Shown here piece by piece: positions 8,625 to 18,324 of a stretch of DNA of 64,000 nt. The position numbers and the translations under genes are program-made. How positions within the stretch are numbered: the first letter of the stretch is position 1; each line of letters opens with the position of its first letter. The notes under the pieces were generated by a model, which had not been told where the DNA came from, searched no databases, and was given only the letters and a program-made list of their open reading frames with translations. This stretch comes from Ogataea parapolymorpha DL-1. Taxonomy: Eukaryota > Ascomycota > Pichiomycetes > Pichiales > Pichiaceae. Location: the NCBI RefSeq assembly GCF_000187245.1, contig NC_027865.1, forward strand, positions 372,001-436,000, read 5' to 3'.

Positions 8625-9986
8625 TCACTTTTCACCGTCGCTGTATGATATGACCGCCCATTTTCCACTCGAGCACCACAATTCCCCGTATTCGTTTCCT
8701 AGACTTTTCCAGTACTGAGAGAGTTCTTCGTCCTTTCCTGGCGACAAACCTGCGCACACGTCTGCCTTACACGTTCTCAATGCAAGAATATGGATTTTTG
8801 AACTTGCCAGTGTATTGATTGCTGTGGTAAATGGAGTATCTCTTGGCCAATGCCTGTCTCCGGTCAATTTTCTGTAGTTCAGGTCACCTTTAACAATCAC
8901 TAAACAGGAGTTCTGAAAATACTTGTACAGCTCAGCCCCTCCAAATTTGGTCTCCGAAGGGCTCAGATTCCAGTAATCTAGATCCACTGTCCAAAATTCC
9001 GACTCTTGCAATTCTATCTTCCCTTGGATTCTATAACTTTCCAGTTTTGAAACCAGGAAATCCAACTCGATTCTGTGCTGACCAAAAATAGAAGGATCTT
9101 TTAGATCGTTGATCAAAATATAATAATCCTTTATCATAGTATCGCTCACCATCCATGGCCTACACTTACAGTGTAAAACCACTTTATCGATGAGTTTCGT
9201 ATCCAGCAACAGCAAGCTGAGCATCAAATCTGTTAATAACTCAAATCCTGCATTATCCAAAACAAAATCAATCCGCCTTTTTGCCAATGGTAAAGAACGA
9301 AGACGGTCCCAAGCTTGGGGTAGATCGTTGCACAATATATTTTGTGACGATTTTGCCCGTGCCTCTTTGCCTTGAACGGATTTGATATCATCTAGAGATG
9401 CGTTGGCTAGCAGCGATAAGTCGGTAGCATTACCCCACAATGAAATATCAACAAATTCTTCAAATAACAATTGCAAGCTCTCCAAATCCACCTCATGATC
9501 TTTTTTCACTTGAATTTGGTTGTTTAACTGCTTATATCTAATTGCAAGCTCGTATATTCCAAGGGCCGACGACTTAAATGTTTCTCTCTTGAGCCTTTCA
9601 AACACATCAAAATGTAGCCACTTTGACTTTTTTTTGAAAATTGTATCCAGACGTCTGTACAGGTAACACTCACAGAATAACCAAGGGCCAGTCAACCACG
9701 TAACCTCTCCAGTTTTTGACAAAGTTTCATTATAGGATCTTAATCCTGGAATAGAAAGGTCCGAAAAAGGCGTGAGACATGAATTGGCTTGTATTTCCTC
9801 AATCAATTGGTTGATTTCCTCAATAATTTGAGCTCCTTCCGTTTTCGCATCAATATCTTCTCTAATCGAGATCTCGCAAGCCGTGTCATCGATTGCGGTG
9901 TGAAGAATTTTTGGCCATCTCGACCTGGCTGTCGAAAAGCCAAACGAATGTGGATCACTATTAAAATATGGAGGTGGAATGGTCAT
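8625..9986 (-). CDS. HRT2: DUF89/ARMT1 family damage-control phosphatase
   Basis: 453 aa, close to the length of S. cerevisiae YMR027W (HRT2). The N-terminal two-thirds are helical. The catalytic half shows the metal-binding FVLDNAGFELLTDL motif, with Asp and Asn ligands, and later VKGDLNYRKL, both hallmarks of the DUF89 fold. Family members are Co/Mn-dependent phosphatases that act on reactive sugar phosphates such as fructose-1-phosphate; the human homologue was also described as an acidic-residue methyltransferase. The ATG at 9986 is the first in frame. I infer a cytosolic metabolite-repair role. Confidence 0.88.
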   Translation of the reverse strand: MTIPPPYFNSDPHSFGFSTARSRWPKILHTAIDDTACEISIREDIDAKTEGAQIIEEINQLIEEIQANSCLTPFSDLSIPGLRSYNETLSKTGEVTWLTGPWLFCECYLYRRLDTIFKKKSKWLHFDVFERLKRETFKSSALGIYELAIRYKQLNNQIQVKKDHEVDLESLQLLFEEFVDISLWGNATDLSLLANASLDDIKSVQGKEARAKSSQNILCNDLPQAWDRLRSLPLAKRRIDFVLDNAGFELLTDLMLSLLLLDTKLIDKVVLHCKCRPWMVSDTMIKDYYILINDLKDPSIFGQHRIELDFLVSKLESYRIQGKIELQESEFWTVDLDYWNLSPSETKFGGAELYKYFQNSCLVIVKGDLNYRKLTGDRHWPRDTPFTTAINTLASSKIHILALRTCKADVCAGLSPGKDEELSQYWKSLGNEYGELWCSSGKWAVISYSDGEK

Positions 9987-10128
9987 GTAGTAAAAAAAAG
10001 TTGCCTATTTGAAGATCACAAAGACTTTATATAAACAATTGCGTATATTTTTTTATGGAGATTAAAACCTCAATTAGGCAAGTCTCCGACAAAAAAATGC
10101 GGATGAATAGAACAATTGGATAAGGCAT

Positions 10129-11535
10129 TTATTTATCTGACTCCTCTATTGGGCCTCTCTGCTCCGATGGGCTAAGCCTGAATGCAAGATCAGGATTTAA
10201 AAGCCCCTTGTCGATTTAACATTAGTCAACCTCATTGCGTCTATTGTTAACATTCCAAGCTCTTCAAAAGAATTCCATTTTACTGTTCATACCAATGCCT
10301 TTCTCCCCTAACACAGTATTATCCAAAGTTGACGCTTCCCCGATCAATCCGTAATTGAATTAATGGGCGGTCAGTTGCTGCTCTGATCAGAGATTATGGG
10401 AACGTGCAAGTTACCCACACAAGCATGTCCGGCTCCGGTGGCTAATATATCGAATCTTTTTTATCACCATAAAATCGGGGATCAAATGAGGAAGTTTTTT
10501 TTGGCACTACCCAATTGGACTGCTTTTCCTCTTCATGTCTGGTAACTCTAACATTGAACTCAGTATTCACAATTCCACCTACTAATGTGATGAGGTCTCT
10601 CGAAAAATAGGGCTTCCAGTACTCAATCTCAAGAGCAAAAGGTGGTTTGGTGACTAATTCATATCGTTTGTGCCCATTACACTTACCACCCGTGGTTGTC
10701 TATCCATGAGTTCCACTGCACTGCAGCTGATATCCACTTGCAACAAACCGGTTATAATTGATTCCCTCCCTAATGATAATGACGATGATGGGAGCACTCA
10801 ATTCTTTTTCAGGCCCCAAATGCAGTTTCAGCTTAGCCTCGACAATGACTCCCAGTGTTCCTTCTGAAACGTCAAACAAAGTCGTCAGATAATAGCCGCT
10901 GGAGTGTTCACAAGGCTGATTTTTAACATGTGTTACTGCACTATCAGCAAGGATAACTTTAAGCGCAATCATCCTTAGCAGAACCAAACCTAAGTGCATT
11001 AGCTCCCGGAGCATTGGTAGCCAATATTCCACCCACAATTGCGCCTGGACCAGGATCAGGCTCAAGCATCAATCCTTGGAGTTCTGGGAACTCATAGAAT
11101 CCACCCAGGCAACAGCAGGCTGATCCACTACATCGAGGTCCTCTTGCATTTCGAGAATTTGGTTCATCTCTCCGAAATCGAGATATTACCCCCTCGAGTT
11201 GGAACAAAGTTGGCCTCAATAGAATCCCACCAAAAATCCGTATGACAGCAACACTCAGTTCGTGACAAAATCGCATAGTCTTGAGGTTTGGTCTATGGTT
11301 TGCGCATATACAATATACAACATGGCCTTTCGTATAATCTCGAAGGAACGGAGCTAGAAGAGTCGTTCAGATGGTTTTCAAGCTCGCTAGGGACGTGGAG
11401 AGGGGCTCCTCCAAATATCAATTTGATCCTTTTTATTGCATGCCATCTTTTCTCCTGAGCGGCATATGTGTGACTTAGACAACCAATTGCTGTGACGGTC
11501 GAGTATTTTTTTTCTTCAGGTATTGATGCATACAT
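10129..11535 (-). pseudogene. DLD1: Broken D-lactate dehydrogenase (DLD1-like) pseudogene
   Basis: Fragments of a FAD-binding D-lactate:cytochrome c oxidoreductase follow each other in family order but in several frames. They are: an N-terminal stretch with LENHLND and ILYMRKP (11535-11293); the FAD-domain core PDPGPGAIVGGILATNAPGA (near 11050); SSGYYLTTLF and SEGTLGVIVEAKLKLH (near 10900-10830); an in-frame TAG at 10700-10702; RHEEEKQSNWVVPKK (near 10520); a decayed GHxGDGNxH motif (near 10410, GHACVGNLH); GEKGIGMN (near 10300); EELGMLTIDAMRLT; and GLLNPD at the C-terminus (near 10200), ending at TAA 10129. At least four frame changes and several stops are needed. It encodes no full product. 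The exact 5' end is uncertain. Confidence 0.88.
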
Positions 11536-11732
11536 TGAACGCCTCTTTCATGTCCACTACTGAGAAATGAGCGGGCCCACCGTCAAAACTTGAACTTTGT
11601 TGTCGACTTATTTATGTTTCCATGAACCTGACCTTATTCTCGCGCAATATACCTATTAGCTGGGTTGAGTTTTTAAACTTCCTCAATTTTCAGGGTATCA
11701 AGTCAAAATAAATAGGGAAACTTAGAATGTAA

Positions 11733-13272
11733 TCAGGCCGCATCGGCAGTGCCTCCATAAACTTTGTTCACGGTTTCCTGAGCTCCACTTCGCACAATCT
11801 TGTTACCGTCGGTGTCATTATCTATTGGAACAGACTTGTTCTCTATTCGCTGTTGTTTCCAGAAAAGGGTCTCCGAGCCTCCCAAAGCCCCTATGCGCAT
11901 TGTAGCTAGTAAATTTCTTGCTGCGTTGGAGTGTTGATAAACTGCACCATTAAAGGCAGTGGTGGCATCTTTGCCATGTGCAGCTTTGATTAAAGGCAAT
12001 CCTCCTGGATGGTCTTTTGCAAAAGGAGTGACATCATGAATTATCCCTGAAACTACCACTAGATATCTGTTCTGGGATTTCTCGGCCAGTCTTCGAAATT
12101 CATCAGGAGAGAATACTGGTAATTTTTCAATCGGAATCCCCCAATTCAATTGCGAACGTTTGTTGTCAATTAACTTCTGCTGTTGTTGAACATAAGACAT
12201 TTCAACTGTCGAGTTGGAAGTCTTTTTCAAATGTTTGACACAATGCAGATAACAAAGTAATTTAATTAGCCATCTAGTAGGATCGAATTCATACCAAACG
12301 TTGCTATTGCGGTAATCCATAGGAAACTCATAATGAAAATTCAAATTTCCCTCACCCAATGTTATCAAGTTGAGCAGCACGTTGTTTCTGGGAGACTTGC
12401 AGTCATTATAAGGTCTAGTACCAATGGTATGACCAAAGGAATTAGTTGCAAAGATAGAGTGCTGCGCTAGAGCCGTTTTAAAGAATCCGGCATATATCAA
12501 CCCACCAATGTAATCGTTCCAAAACCATCCGCAAATAAGGCTTGGTATCATGAGGCCAACAGTAATAAATAGTAGAAGATAATTATCTGCCTGCCACTTA
12601 ACAACCTTCTTGTTGGGAAGTTCGTCAAGTTTACTCTCTCTGATGGCTCTGGAGACCTTGAGATTATGGATTATGATCATCCATCCGCAGTGACTGAATA
12701 GAAAACCCCTTCTAATATTGTGGGGATCCTTATCGGAGACATCGCAGTACCTATGATGTGCACGATGAGACGAACACCAATTTTTCGCAGAGGTTACTCC
12801 CGCTCCTGAGGCTAAGGCCGCTAACACAAAAACCAGTTTTTCGTTTTCGATGTCAAATGAATTGTGTGAGAGGTATCTATGATAAAGCACATTGACAGAC
12901 ATCAACGTGAAAAAATGGAGCAATGCAGCAAAATAGAGTGTTTGCTTGTAGGGTCTTGTGTTATACGAAAAACATAATGTCAACCCTACGATCGGACAGA
13001 GGACAATCAGCGTGAAATTCTTCCAGTGAATATGTCTATACCAATTCCTCAGAGTCCAAGACCTCTCTGAGATGTGCCTTCGAATTATTGTTGATGCTGT
13101 ATTAGTTGTTTGAATCTTTTTGACGGTTTTTTTTGACTTTTACGACTTGTGCCTGTCCACCATCTTCTTGTGTATACTGAAGGGAAGAATCTTGGTTGCT
13201 TGTGGTATCCCCCGAAATCAGAATTTTGTACTTTTTCAATTCAGACTCCGGGTACTCAGCTTCTGGAATCAT
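11733..13272 (-). pseudogene. OLE1-like delta-9 desaturase, frameshifted and missing iron ligands
   Basis: An acyl-CoA desaturase with a C-terminal cytochrome b5 domain, 512-513 codons if read through. From the ATG at 13272, 69 codons run into a stop. At the A8 run (plus-strand T8, 13127-13134) a change of one base enters a frame that is then open for more than 440 codons to TGA 11733. Histidine boxes 1 (HRYLSH) and 2 (HRAHH) and the later NSFGH histidine are intact. Box 3, normally HNFHH after GEG, reads LNFHY (12330-12344), so two of nine di-iron ligands are lost. The b5 heme ligands are kept (DHPGG and QHSNA). The protein would not be expected to desaturate acyl-CoA. A recent pseudogene, or a non-catalytic b5 protein, fits. 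Confidence 0.8.
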
Positions 13273-13553
13273 TAGATTATCTATTATCTTGCACAGACAA
13301 TAGCCAAATAATTTTATAAAAATTAGTTGTGATCGCCACTTTTGGTGCGACGACTAAACTTATCACTGCATCGATATTTTACTACAAGACATGAGCATTC
13401 AATAACAAGTTCACTCGTCACCCTTTAGTAAAGGGTGAAGAGCGGCAGTTACTCACCTTAGTTACAAATGCTAAAAATTGACTCCCGAGTTTCTTCTTGA
13501 CAACAATCGAACAGTAAGTGTAATTTAGATTCCCATTTCCCTTCTGGATTGAG

Positions 13554-14035
13554 CTATTGTTTGGCATTGATATGCAGGTCAGGTTTGGGAGAAATAACAG
13601 CGTCAATGAGAAGCTTGATGACATTCTCCTTTTTACTTTCACAAGTTTTCTTGATGTTTGCAAGCTCATCTTTGACCTGCTCTTCGGCTTCCCTTTCAAG
13701 TTTCTGATTCGAGCCCTGAAATTCTTCTTCGTATTTCTTGAGTTCCGCTTCTTTCTTCAGCCTATACTGTTCAATTTCCTTCTGCGCATCAGATTTGGCA
13801 TCTTTTAGTTTTTGTGCGCGGTCTAGTTCGTTAGTCTATTCTGTGAATAAAAATTATTGGACTTACATTGCCTTGCCTGAGATACAATCTCCTGTGCTTC
13901 TTTTTCAGTCTGAAAGGTGACGTTAGTACAGACAGCCTCTAAATGTTGATACTTACTTTCAATAAACTTTGAATTCCCGACTAGAACTGCGTTAGCTTCA
14001 ATAATTGCGAATTAATCATGGTCATAACTCACCAT
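13554..14035 (-). CDS. VMA10: V-ATPase subunit G, VMA10 (four exons)
   Basis: Spliced from exons 14033-14035 (ATG only), 13957-13980, 13867-13909 and 13554-13822, giving 112 aa. Introns are 13981-14032 (GTGAGT..TTCTAG, branch GCTAAC), 13910-13956 (GTAAGT..TTTCAG, branch TACTAAC) and 13823-13866 (GTAAGT..AACTAG, branch GACTAAC). The joined protein reads MSGIQSLLKTEKEAQEIVSQ, then ARQYRAQKLKDAK, and ends in LLIDAVISPKPDLHINAKQ, a full subunit G. It is the peripheral-stalk partner of Vma4 in the V1 sector. The family's usual length is about 114 aa. The long antisense frame at 13557-13808 is a shadow of exon 4. Confidence 0.95.
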
Positions 14036-14299
14036 ATTTCAATATTTGGTATCCGTTCAATGGTATATAAAAAAGATTAAGCCTGTAATCGCTGAAATTC
14101 TGTCTATAACAAGTTCTTTTAGTATAAATTCGCTGTTCATAGTTGCAGCCTATTGTTCGTGCTCAAATGACACCGTTTTTTATTTTGGCAGACAAAATAC
14201 TTATCAGCCGCAATATATCTTGTCAATAGTCGGAGATTACACAGTGTTCGCGAGCAACATGAGTTTGGCTCAAGTTGAAGAGAGAAAAGCTCGATAATG

Positions 14300-14749
14300 T
14301 TAGTAATTTCTTAATTTTTGGTGGCGACCATTGAGTAGTGCGGTGAAATCAAAGTCTTGAGGATAATCGTGACAATTAATCATATGTTGTTCTCTGCTTT
14401 CCACTGTCGAAAACACTTCCAAACAATAACTATTAAAGCACTCAAATATCATAGCTCCCTTTTCTAGTCTTGATTTAAAGAAAGGGCTATGTAGCTCGTT
14501 TAAATGTAGCTCAAGTATATAGGAGTTTTGAAGAGTTGCATGACAGACTGAACAAACATTTTGATAATAACAGAATTTAGGTTCAACTGATTCCTGCGTT
14601 TCGCAATATTGTACTTTGCTTATGCAAGATGATAAACTTCCGTATAATTCCTCATTAGACTTTTGAGCGATAGATGTCAAGCATTCTGATTGACTGTCTT
14701 CACCGCTCTTAATTGTATCATCGGATTCGTCAAAGAATCTTTTGGGCAT
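14300..14749 (-). CDS. C2H2 zinc-finger protein, ZNF511-like
   Basis: 149 aa. Two C2H2 units are visible: CSVCHATLQNSYILELHLNEL.H (about residues 68-90) and a longer-spaced CFNSYCLEVFSTVESREQH..NCH (about 105-128). A conserved DYPQDFDF follows. This arrangement resembles the ZNF511 family, a widespread eukaryotic group of unknown function. The acidic Ser-rich N-terminus has no recognised domain. The ATG at 14749 is the first in frame, and the gene shares a 72-base divergent promoter with BRR1. I would not assign a biochemical role. Confidence 0.72.
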   Translation of the reverse strand: MPKRFFDESDDTIKSGEDSQSECLTSIAQKSNEELYGSLSSCISKVQYCETQESVEPKFCYYQNVCSVCHATLQNSYILELHLNELHSPFFKSRLEKGAMIFECFNSYCLEVFSTVESREQHMINCHDYPQDFDFTALLNGRHQKLRNY

Positions 14750-14821
14750 GAGCTCAAATTGTATTATGAATAATGCATTGGTTATGCACTGCTAATATTC
14801 TTGAAAAATTTAATACATCGG

Positions 14822-15697
14822 ATGGATGTTGCTGGTTCCAAATTGGCCTATCCCGTTGGTTTGCTCAAAAGAGCTCAAAACAGCGATACACCAAATAAGC
14901 GGAAACAAAAGGAAGACGACAGCGGAGAATTTGATGTCCAAGGAGATGTAGGATCAACTATCAATGAGCAAATAAGACGAGCGAAAGATTTAAATACAGA
15001 AAATTTGATTCAAGGACCTCTGGATCCCATTTTTGGACAAAGGAGGGCATTTCCGATAGCTTTGGATTTGGAATCAGTAGATGCTAGTAAGGCTACAACT
15101 GATGTGAACTCTTATTTGGCCCTAGTTCGATTAGAAGCACAACAGTTCGAAAGAAAAGGGTTCCGCTTCGAAGCTTCCGTGGCGAAAAAAAGAATTTTGA
15201 ACTCAAATAATCAACAAGCGCACAGCGAAGCGACCTTGGACAAGGGCAAACACCGACGCTGGCCGGTGGATTATTTGGAAGAGTTCAAATCCATTAAAAA
15301 AAGCTATCTCAACTACAGATTAAACCTAACCGAGCTCGATGCCATTGACTTGCCACAGAATCAAAAAGAATGGAAATACTTGATCTTCAATAATGAGCCT
15401 TCTTTTGGAATTACGGCTCAAATAGTAGAAGAAAATGTGAACATCAAATTAATCGTTTACTTCACAAAATGGCTAAATCGGGATATCAACGTTTGCTTTG
15501 AGCAGTGGATATTTCATATGCTGTATGCTACTGACACTGTGATGACCTCTTCAAATATGTCAGTGATGCGAGCCCTGGGAAAAAAAGCATTGAAACAAAT
15601 GGCAGCAGCGCTTGACAAACGCAATCAAGCGATTATGGAACGAATTGTATTGATTATAGGAGTCATTTACGGACAAAGGGACCTATTGAATTACTGA
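14822..15697 (+). CDS. BRR1: Gemin2-family snRNP biogenesis protein Brr1
   Basis: 291 aa from the ATG at 14822; the open frame begins seven codons earlier at TTG. Conserved features of the Gemin2/SIP1 family are the central YLALVRLEAQ helix, the WPVDYLEEF segment, and the all-helical C-terminal half ending in IIGVIYGQRDLLNY. Gemin2 holds the Sm pentamer during snRNP assembly; yeast Brr1 is needed for snRNA stability. It is divergent from the ZNF511-like gene and convergent with the FKBP gene. The family diverges quickly, so similarity is clearest at the C-terminus. Confidence 0.8.
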   Translation: MDVAGSKLAYPVGLLKRAQNSDTPNKRKQKEDDSGEFDVQGDVGSTINEQIRRAKDLNTENLIQGPLDPIFGQRRAFPIALDLESVDASKATTDVNSYLALVRLEAQQFERKGFRFEASVAKKRILNSNNQQAHSEATLDKGKHRRWPVDYLEEFKSIKKSYLNYRLNLTELDAIDLPQNQKEWKYLIFNNEPSFGITAQIVEENVNIKLIVYFTKWLNRDINVCFEQWIFHMLYATDTVMTSSNMSVMRALGKKALKQMAAALDKRNQAIMERIVLIIGVIYGQRDLLNY

Positions 15698-15764
15698 TAC
15701 TTTGTTCTGATTATGAACAATACTTTGATTATATAAAACTATTCAGGGAGTATCTAACACGATA

Positions 15765-17043
15765 CTATTTGATGCTCAGGAGCTTGACGTCAAAGGTCAG
15801 CTCGGAATTTGCTGGAATACCAGGAAGCTTTTTAGACCCATAAGCCATGGCTGGAGGAATCACAATTCTTCTTTCACCGCCAACTGCCATACCAGCAACA
15901 CCGAGGTCCCAACCTTTGATAACTTCACCTTTGCCCAGAGCAAAAACAAATGGTTTGCCAGAGGTGTTTTTGTCGAAAACTTTTCCGTTCTTCAATTTTC
16001 CGATGTATCTGACACCAACCTTTTGTCCCTTCTTGCACACTGGCCCAGTGCCAACAGTTCTATCCTCAATAGTCACACCACCCTGCAGAGTCTTAGTGGG
16101 AAATTTCTTCTTGTCTTCGGATTTCGACGATTGCTTAGCGGCCGGACCTGTTGGCCCTTGTTCAAGTTCTTTGTTGAATTTGACAGACTTATCTTTTTTA
16201 GCTTCCTTAGATTCCTTTTTGAGTTCTTTCTTAGATTTTTTTTGAGTCTTTCACTTCTTTTGGCTCCTCTTCAGCTGGTCTCTTCTTATCACTTTTACCA
16301 GCCTTTTGATCTTCCTCAACAAGTTCCTCAATTTTACCCTCGATATCATCAACCCCCTCCAAGTCATCAAGATCAAAATCTTCTCCTTCAATAATTTCGT
16401 CTTCGTCCGGGGTGAGATCATACTCATCGCTATCGAAATCTTCATCGTCCTCGGAATCATCATCAGAATAGTCATCTTCTTCTTCATCATAAGGGTGTTC
16501 AACATAATTACCGGTTAAATGGATGGAGTAGGAGCCAGTAACGACAAAGTAAACTTCTTCATCTGGCAAAATAGTCAGGTCCAAAGTTTGCTGGAACTGG
16601 CTTTTTGGCGAAAGCGTGCAAATAATGTGCTCTTCAATTGCATCATCATCATCAATCTCATCATTCTCCGATTCACTTTGAGAGCTATCTCCTGATTCCT
16701 CACCAGAATCATCGCTTTCGTTCCCTGCTTTGTCCTCGTCTTCCTCGTCCTTTTTTTCATCGATCTCTTGGATTTTGCCTTCATCTTCGATATCATCTTC
16801 GGATTCTTGCTCACTGTCATCGTCATCATCAAAGTCCTCCTCGTCAGAGTCATAATCATCGAGCTTGATAGACTTTTTAAGAATTCTCAAAGTGGATGGT
16901 TCTTCCTTGTCATCGAAAGGTTCTGGGTTCACGGCTGCCAGGGTCAATCTGACAGTGACCGGGAAATCTTCCGGTTGGCAAGGTTCCGGAGAGAATGGGT
17001 GGAGCTCCAAGTTGTATGATGCTAGTGGCAATAAAGAAGACAT
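15765..17043 (-). CDS. FPR3: Nucleolar FKBP-type prolyl isomerase (FPR3/FPR4), frameshift in A8 run
   Basis: About 425 aa if one base is skipped. The N-terminal nucleoplasmin-like domain (from [17 protein letters not shown]) is followed by long Asp/Glu/Ser acidic tracts and Lys-rich stretches. A complete FKBP domain ([40 protein letters not shown]) ends the protein. The acidic and FKBP parts lie in different frames. The break is an A8 run (plus-strand T8 at 16236-16243); with 8 A the upstream frame stops at TAA directly after it, with 7 A it continues through [10 protein letters not shown] into the FKBP domain. All the rest is intact, so a sequence error or slippage is as likely as decay. The ATG at 17043 is chosen. 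FPR3 and FPR4 are one ancestral gene here. Confidence 0.85.
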
Positions 17044-17082
17044 GGTGTGCAATTTTCAATCAACTAAGTAACTTTCTACGCA

Positions 17083-17090
<8 letters not shown>

Positions 17091-17117
<27 letters not shown>
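17091..17117. promoter_or_regulatory. T27 homopolymer (poly dA:dT) upstream of the FKBP gene
   Basis: An uninterrupted run of 27 T lies 48-74 bases upstream of the FKBP ATG. Poly(dA:dT) tracts disfavour nucleosomes and are common in yeast promoters, so a promoter role is likely. The exact length is uncertain because long homopolymers are error-prone in sequencing. Confidence 0.6.
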
Positions 17118-17304
17118 CGCAAAGTTTGAATTTCTTTTCTCTTCTTGTTTGCGTATTGTTAACGATACACCTAGGGAGGGCAAAGCGGCTTAATACAATA
17201 AGGCCGTCGTCTTACTAGGAAAATTCAACTGATATACTAATTACTACATGGAGCTTTTAACTTAATGTAATTCATATGAAGCATATACACATTTGGCCTT
17301 CTAC

Positions 17305-18083
17305 TCAGAAGGTCATTGCATGTGGCTTGTCACCACTTTTCAAAGAAAAAGAGGATGCCAAGTATTGTTTGAGAAATGGCGTTTTCTTAATTTCAGTGAT
17401 CAAAGCCTTATCAATGGATTTTTGATCGGCTACTCTGTCACTTTTGATCTCTTTCTTCGCACTTTCACCAAAGAATTCTTTTTCGGATTTGTAACCTTTT
17501 TCTGGTTTGTCTTTATCGAAATATGCGACATCATACTTGGAGAGATCGAGGCCTGCAATGTCCACAATAGTAGAGGTTGCAATGACATATCTAGCATTAA
17601 CTCTTCTCAATGGAACGCCGTTGACTTTGAATGGTCCGGACACGAGCAAGGTATTGTCGTCGAGGCTTTTCAAAAAAATAACTCTTTTCCCTCTAAATCT
17701 GCCAGCCAGCAAGATGAGAACAGCACCTGGTTTCAAAGTGGATCTCAACTTTTGTGCTTTAGCAGTCTTCCTTGATTTTTTAGCAACAGAAACTTGCTCT
17801 GCTGGGTACCACTTCTGGTTCTTTATTGTTAGTTAGAAGAATTAACAACGAGGTTTGCTGAAAGAATATTCGTCTTCAATTCATGATTTCCAAAATAGCT
17901 ACCTGTGGACAACGCTATCGTCTGAACAGAGCATTTTACCTCATAATGTCTTTTGAGAATTTGTGAGAACGTGGAGCACCATGTTTGATCCAATGTAACA
18001 GATTCTATGCTTATCGTATGAAATAATGACGATCATTTATCCAGCCCCTCGCGACAAAAACCAACAGTACTTACAGCAACCAT
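17305..18083 (-). CDS. RPL6: 60S ribosomal protein eL6 (two exons)
   Basis: Spliced: exon 1 at 18075-18083 (ATG GTT GCT), intron 17821-18074 (254 nt, GTAAGT.., branch CTAACTAAC, acceptor ..AATAAAG), exon 2 at 17305-17820; 174 aa. The protein starts [19 protein letters not shown], then [20 protein letters not shown], and ends HAMTF, all typical of eL6. The intron after the first few codons matches its position in S. cerevisiae RPL6A/B. It is by far the longest intron in the window. The upstream 241 bases hold the promoter and the tail of the next gene; no snoRNA boxes were seen in the intron. Confidence 0.95.
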
Positions 18084-18324
18084 CTTCTTTAATCTTATAT
18101 TCTGATCGAGTATATTTCAATATACAATCAATCTATAATTTTTCATCCAAAGAAATTCCCTGTATTACCACCTGACACCACAACCAGTGACATTTTTTCA
18201 ACGATTTGACGCGACTTTCGACGGCAACAAAAGATACACCTCACACCCATAAGAAAAGGCAGTCACAAGAAGCCGGTCACTACAAGGAGTATAAGCTTCT
18301 AAAATTTCAATTTGCTAGTTTATA

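Noticed and set aside
10442..10699. An 85-codon minus frame (KRYELVTKPPF..WVVPKK) that looked like a separate small protein
   Set aside because: It is in the same frame as the preceding D-lactate dehydrogenase fragment across a TAG, and its EEEK..W..PKK part aligns with the family; it belongs to the pseudogene. Possible splicing with GTAAGT at 10685 gave wrong phases.
13557..13808. Plus-strand 83-codon hydrophobic frame
   Set aside because: Antisense shadow of VMA10 exon 4; the Phe/Leu-rich composition is the complement of Lys/Glu codons.
14046..14297. Plus-strand 83-codon frame ending in MSLAQVEERKAR
   Set aside because: Starts at TTG, has no conserved features and lies in the VMA10 upstream region; no splice donor follows the short ATG-initiated piece.
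16306..16868. Several frames antisense or shifted relative to the acidic part of the FKBP gene
   Set aside because: They arise from the GAT/GAA repeat composition and are shadows.
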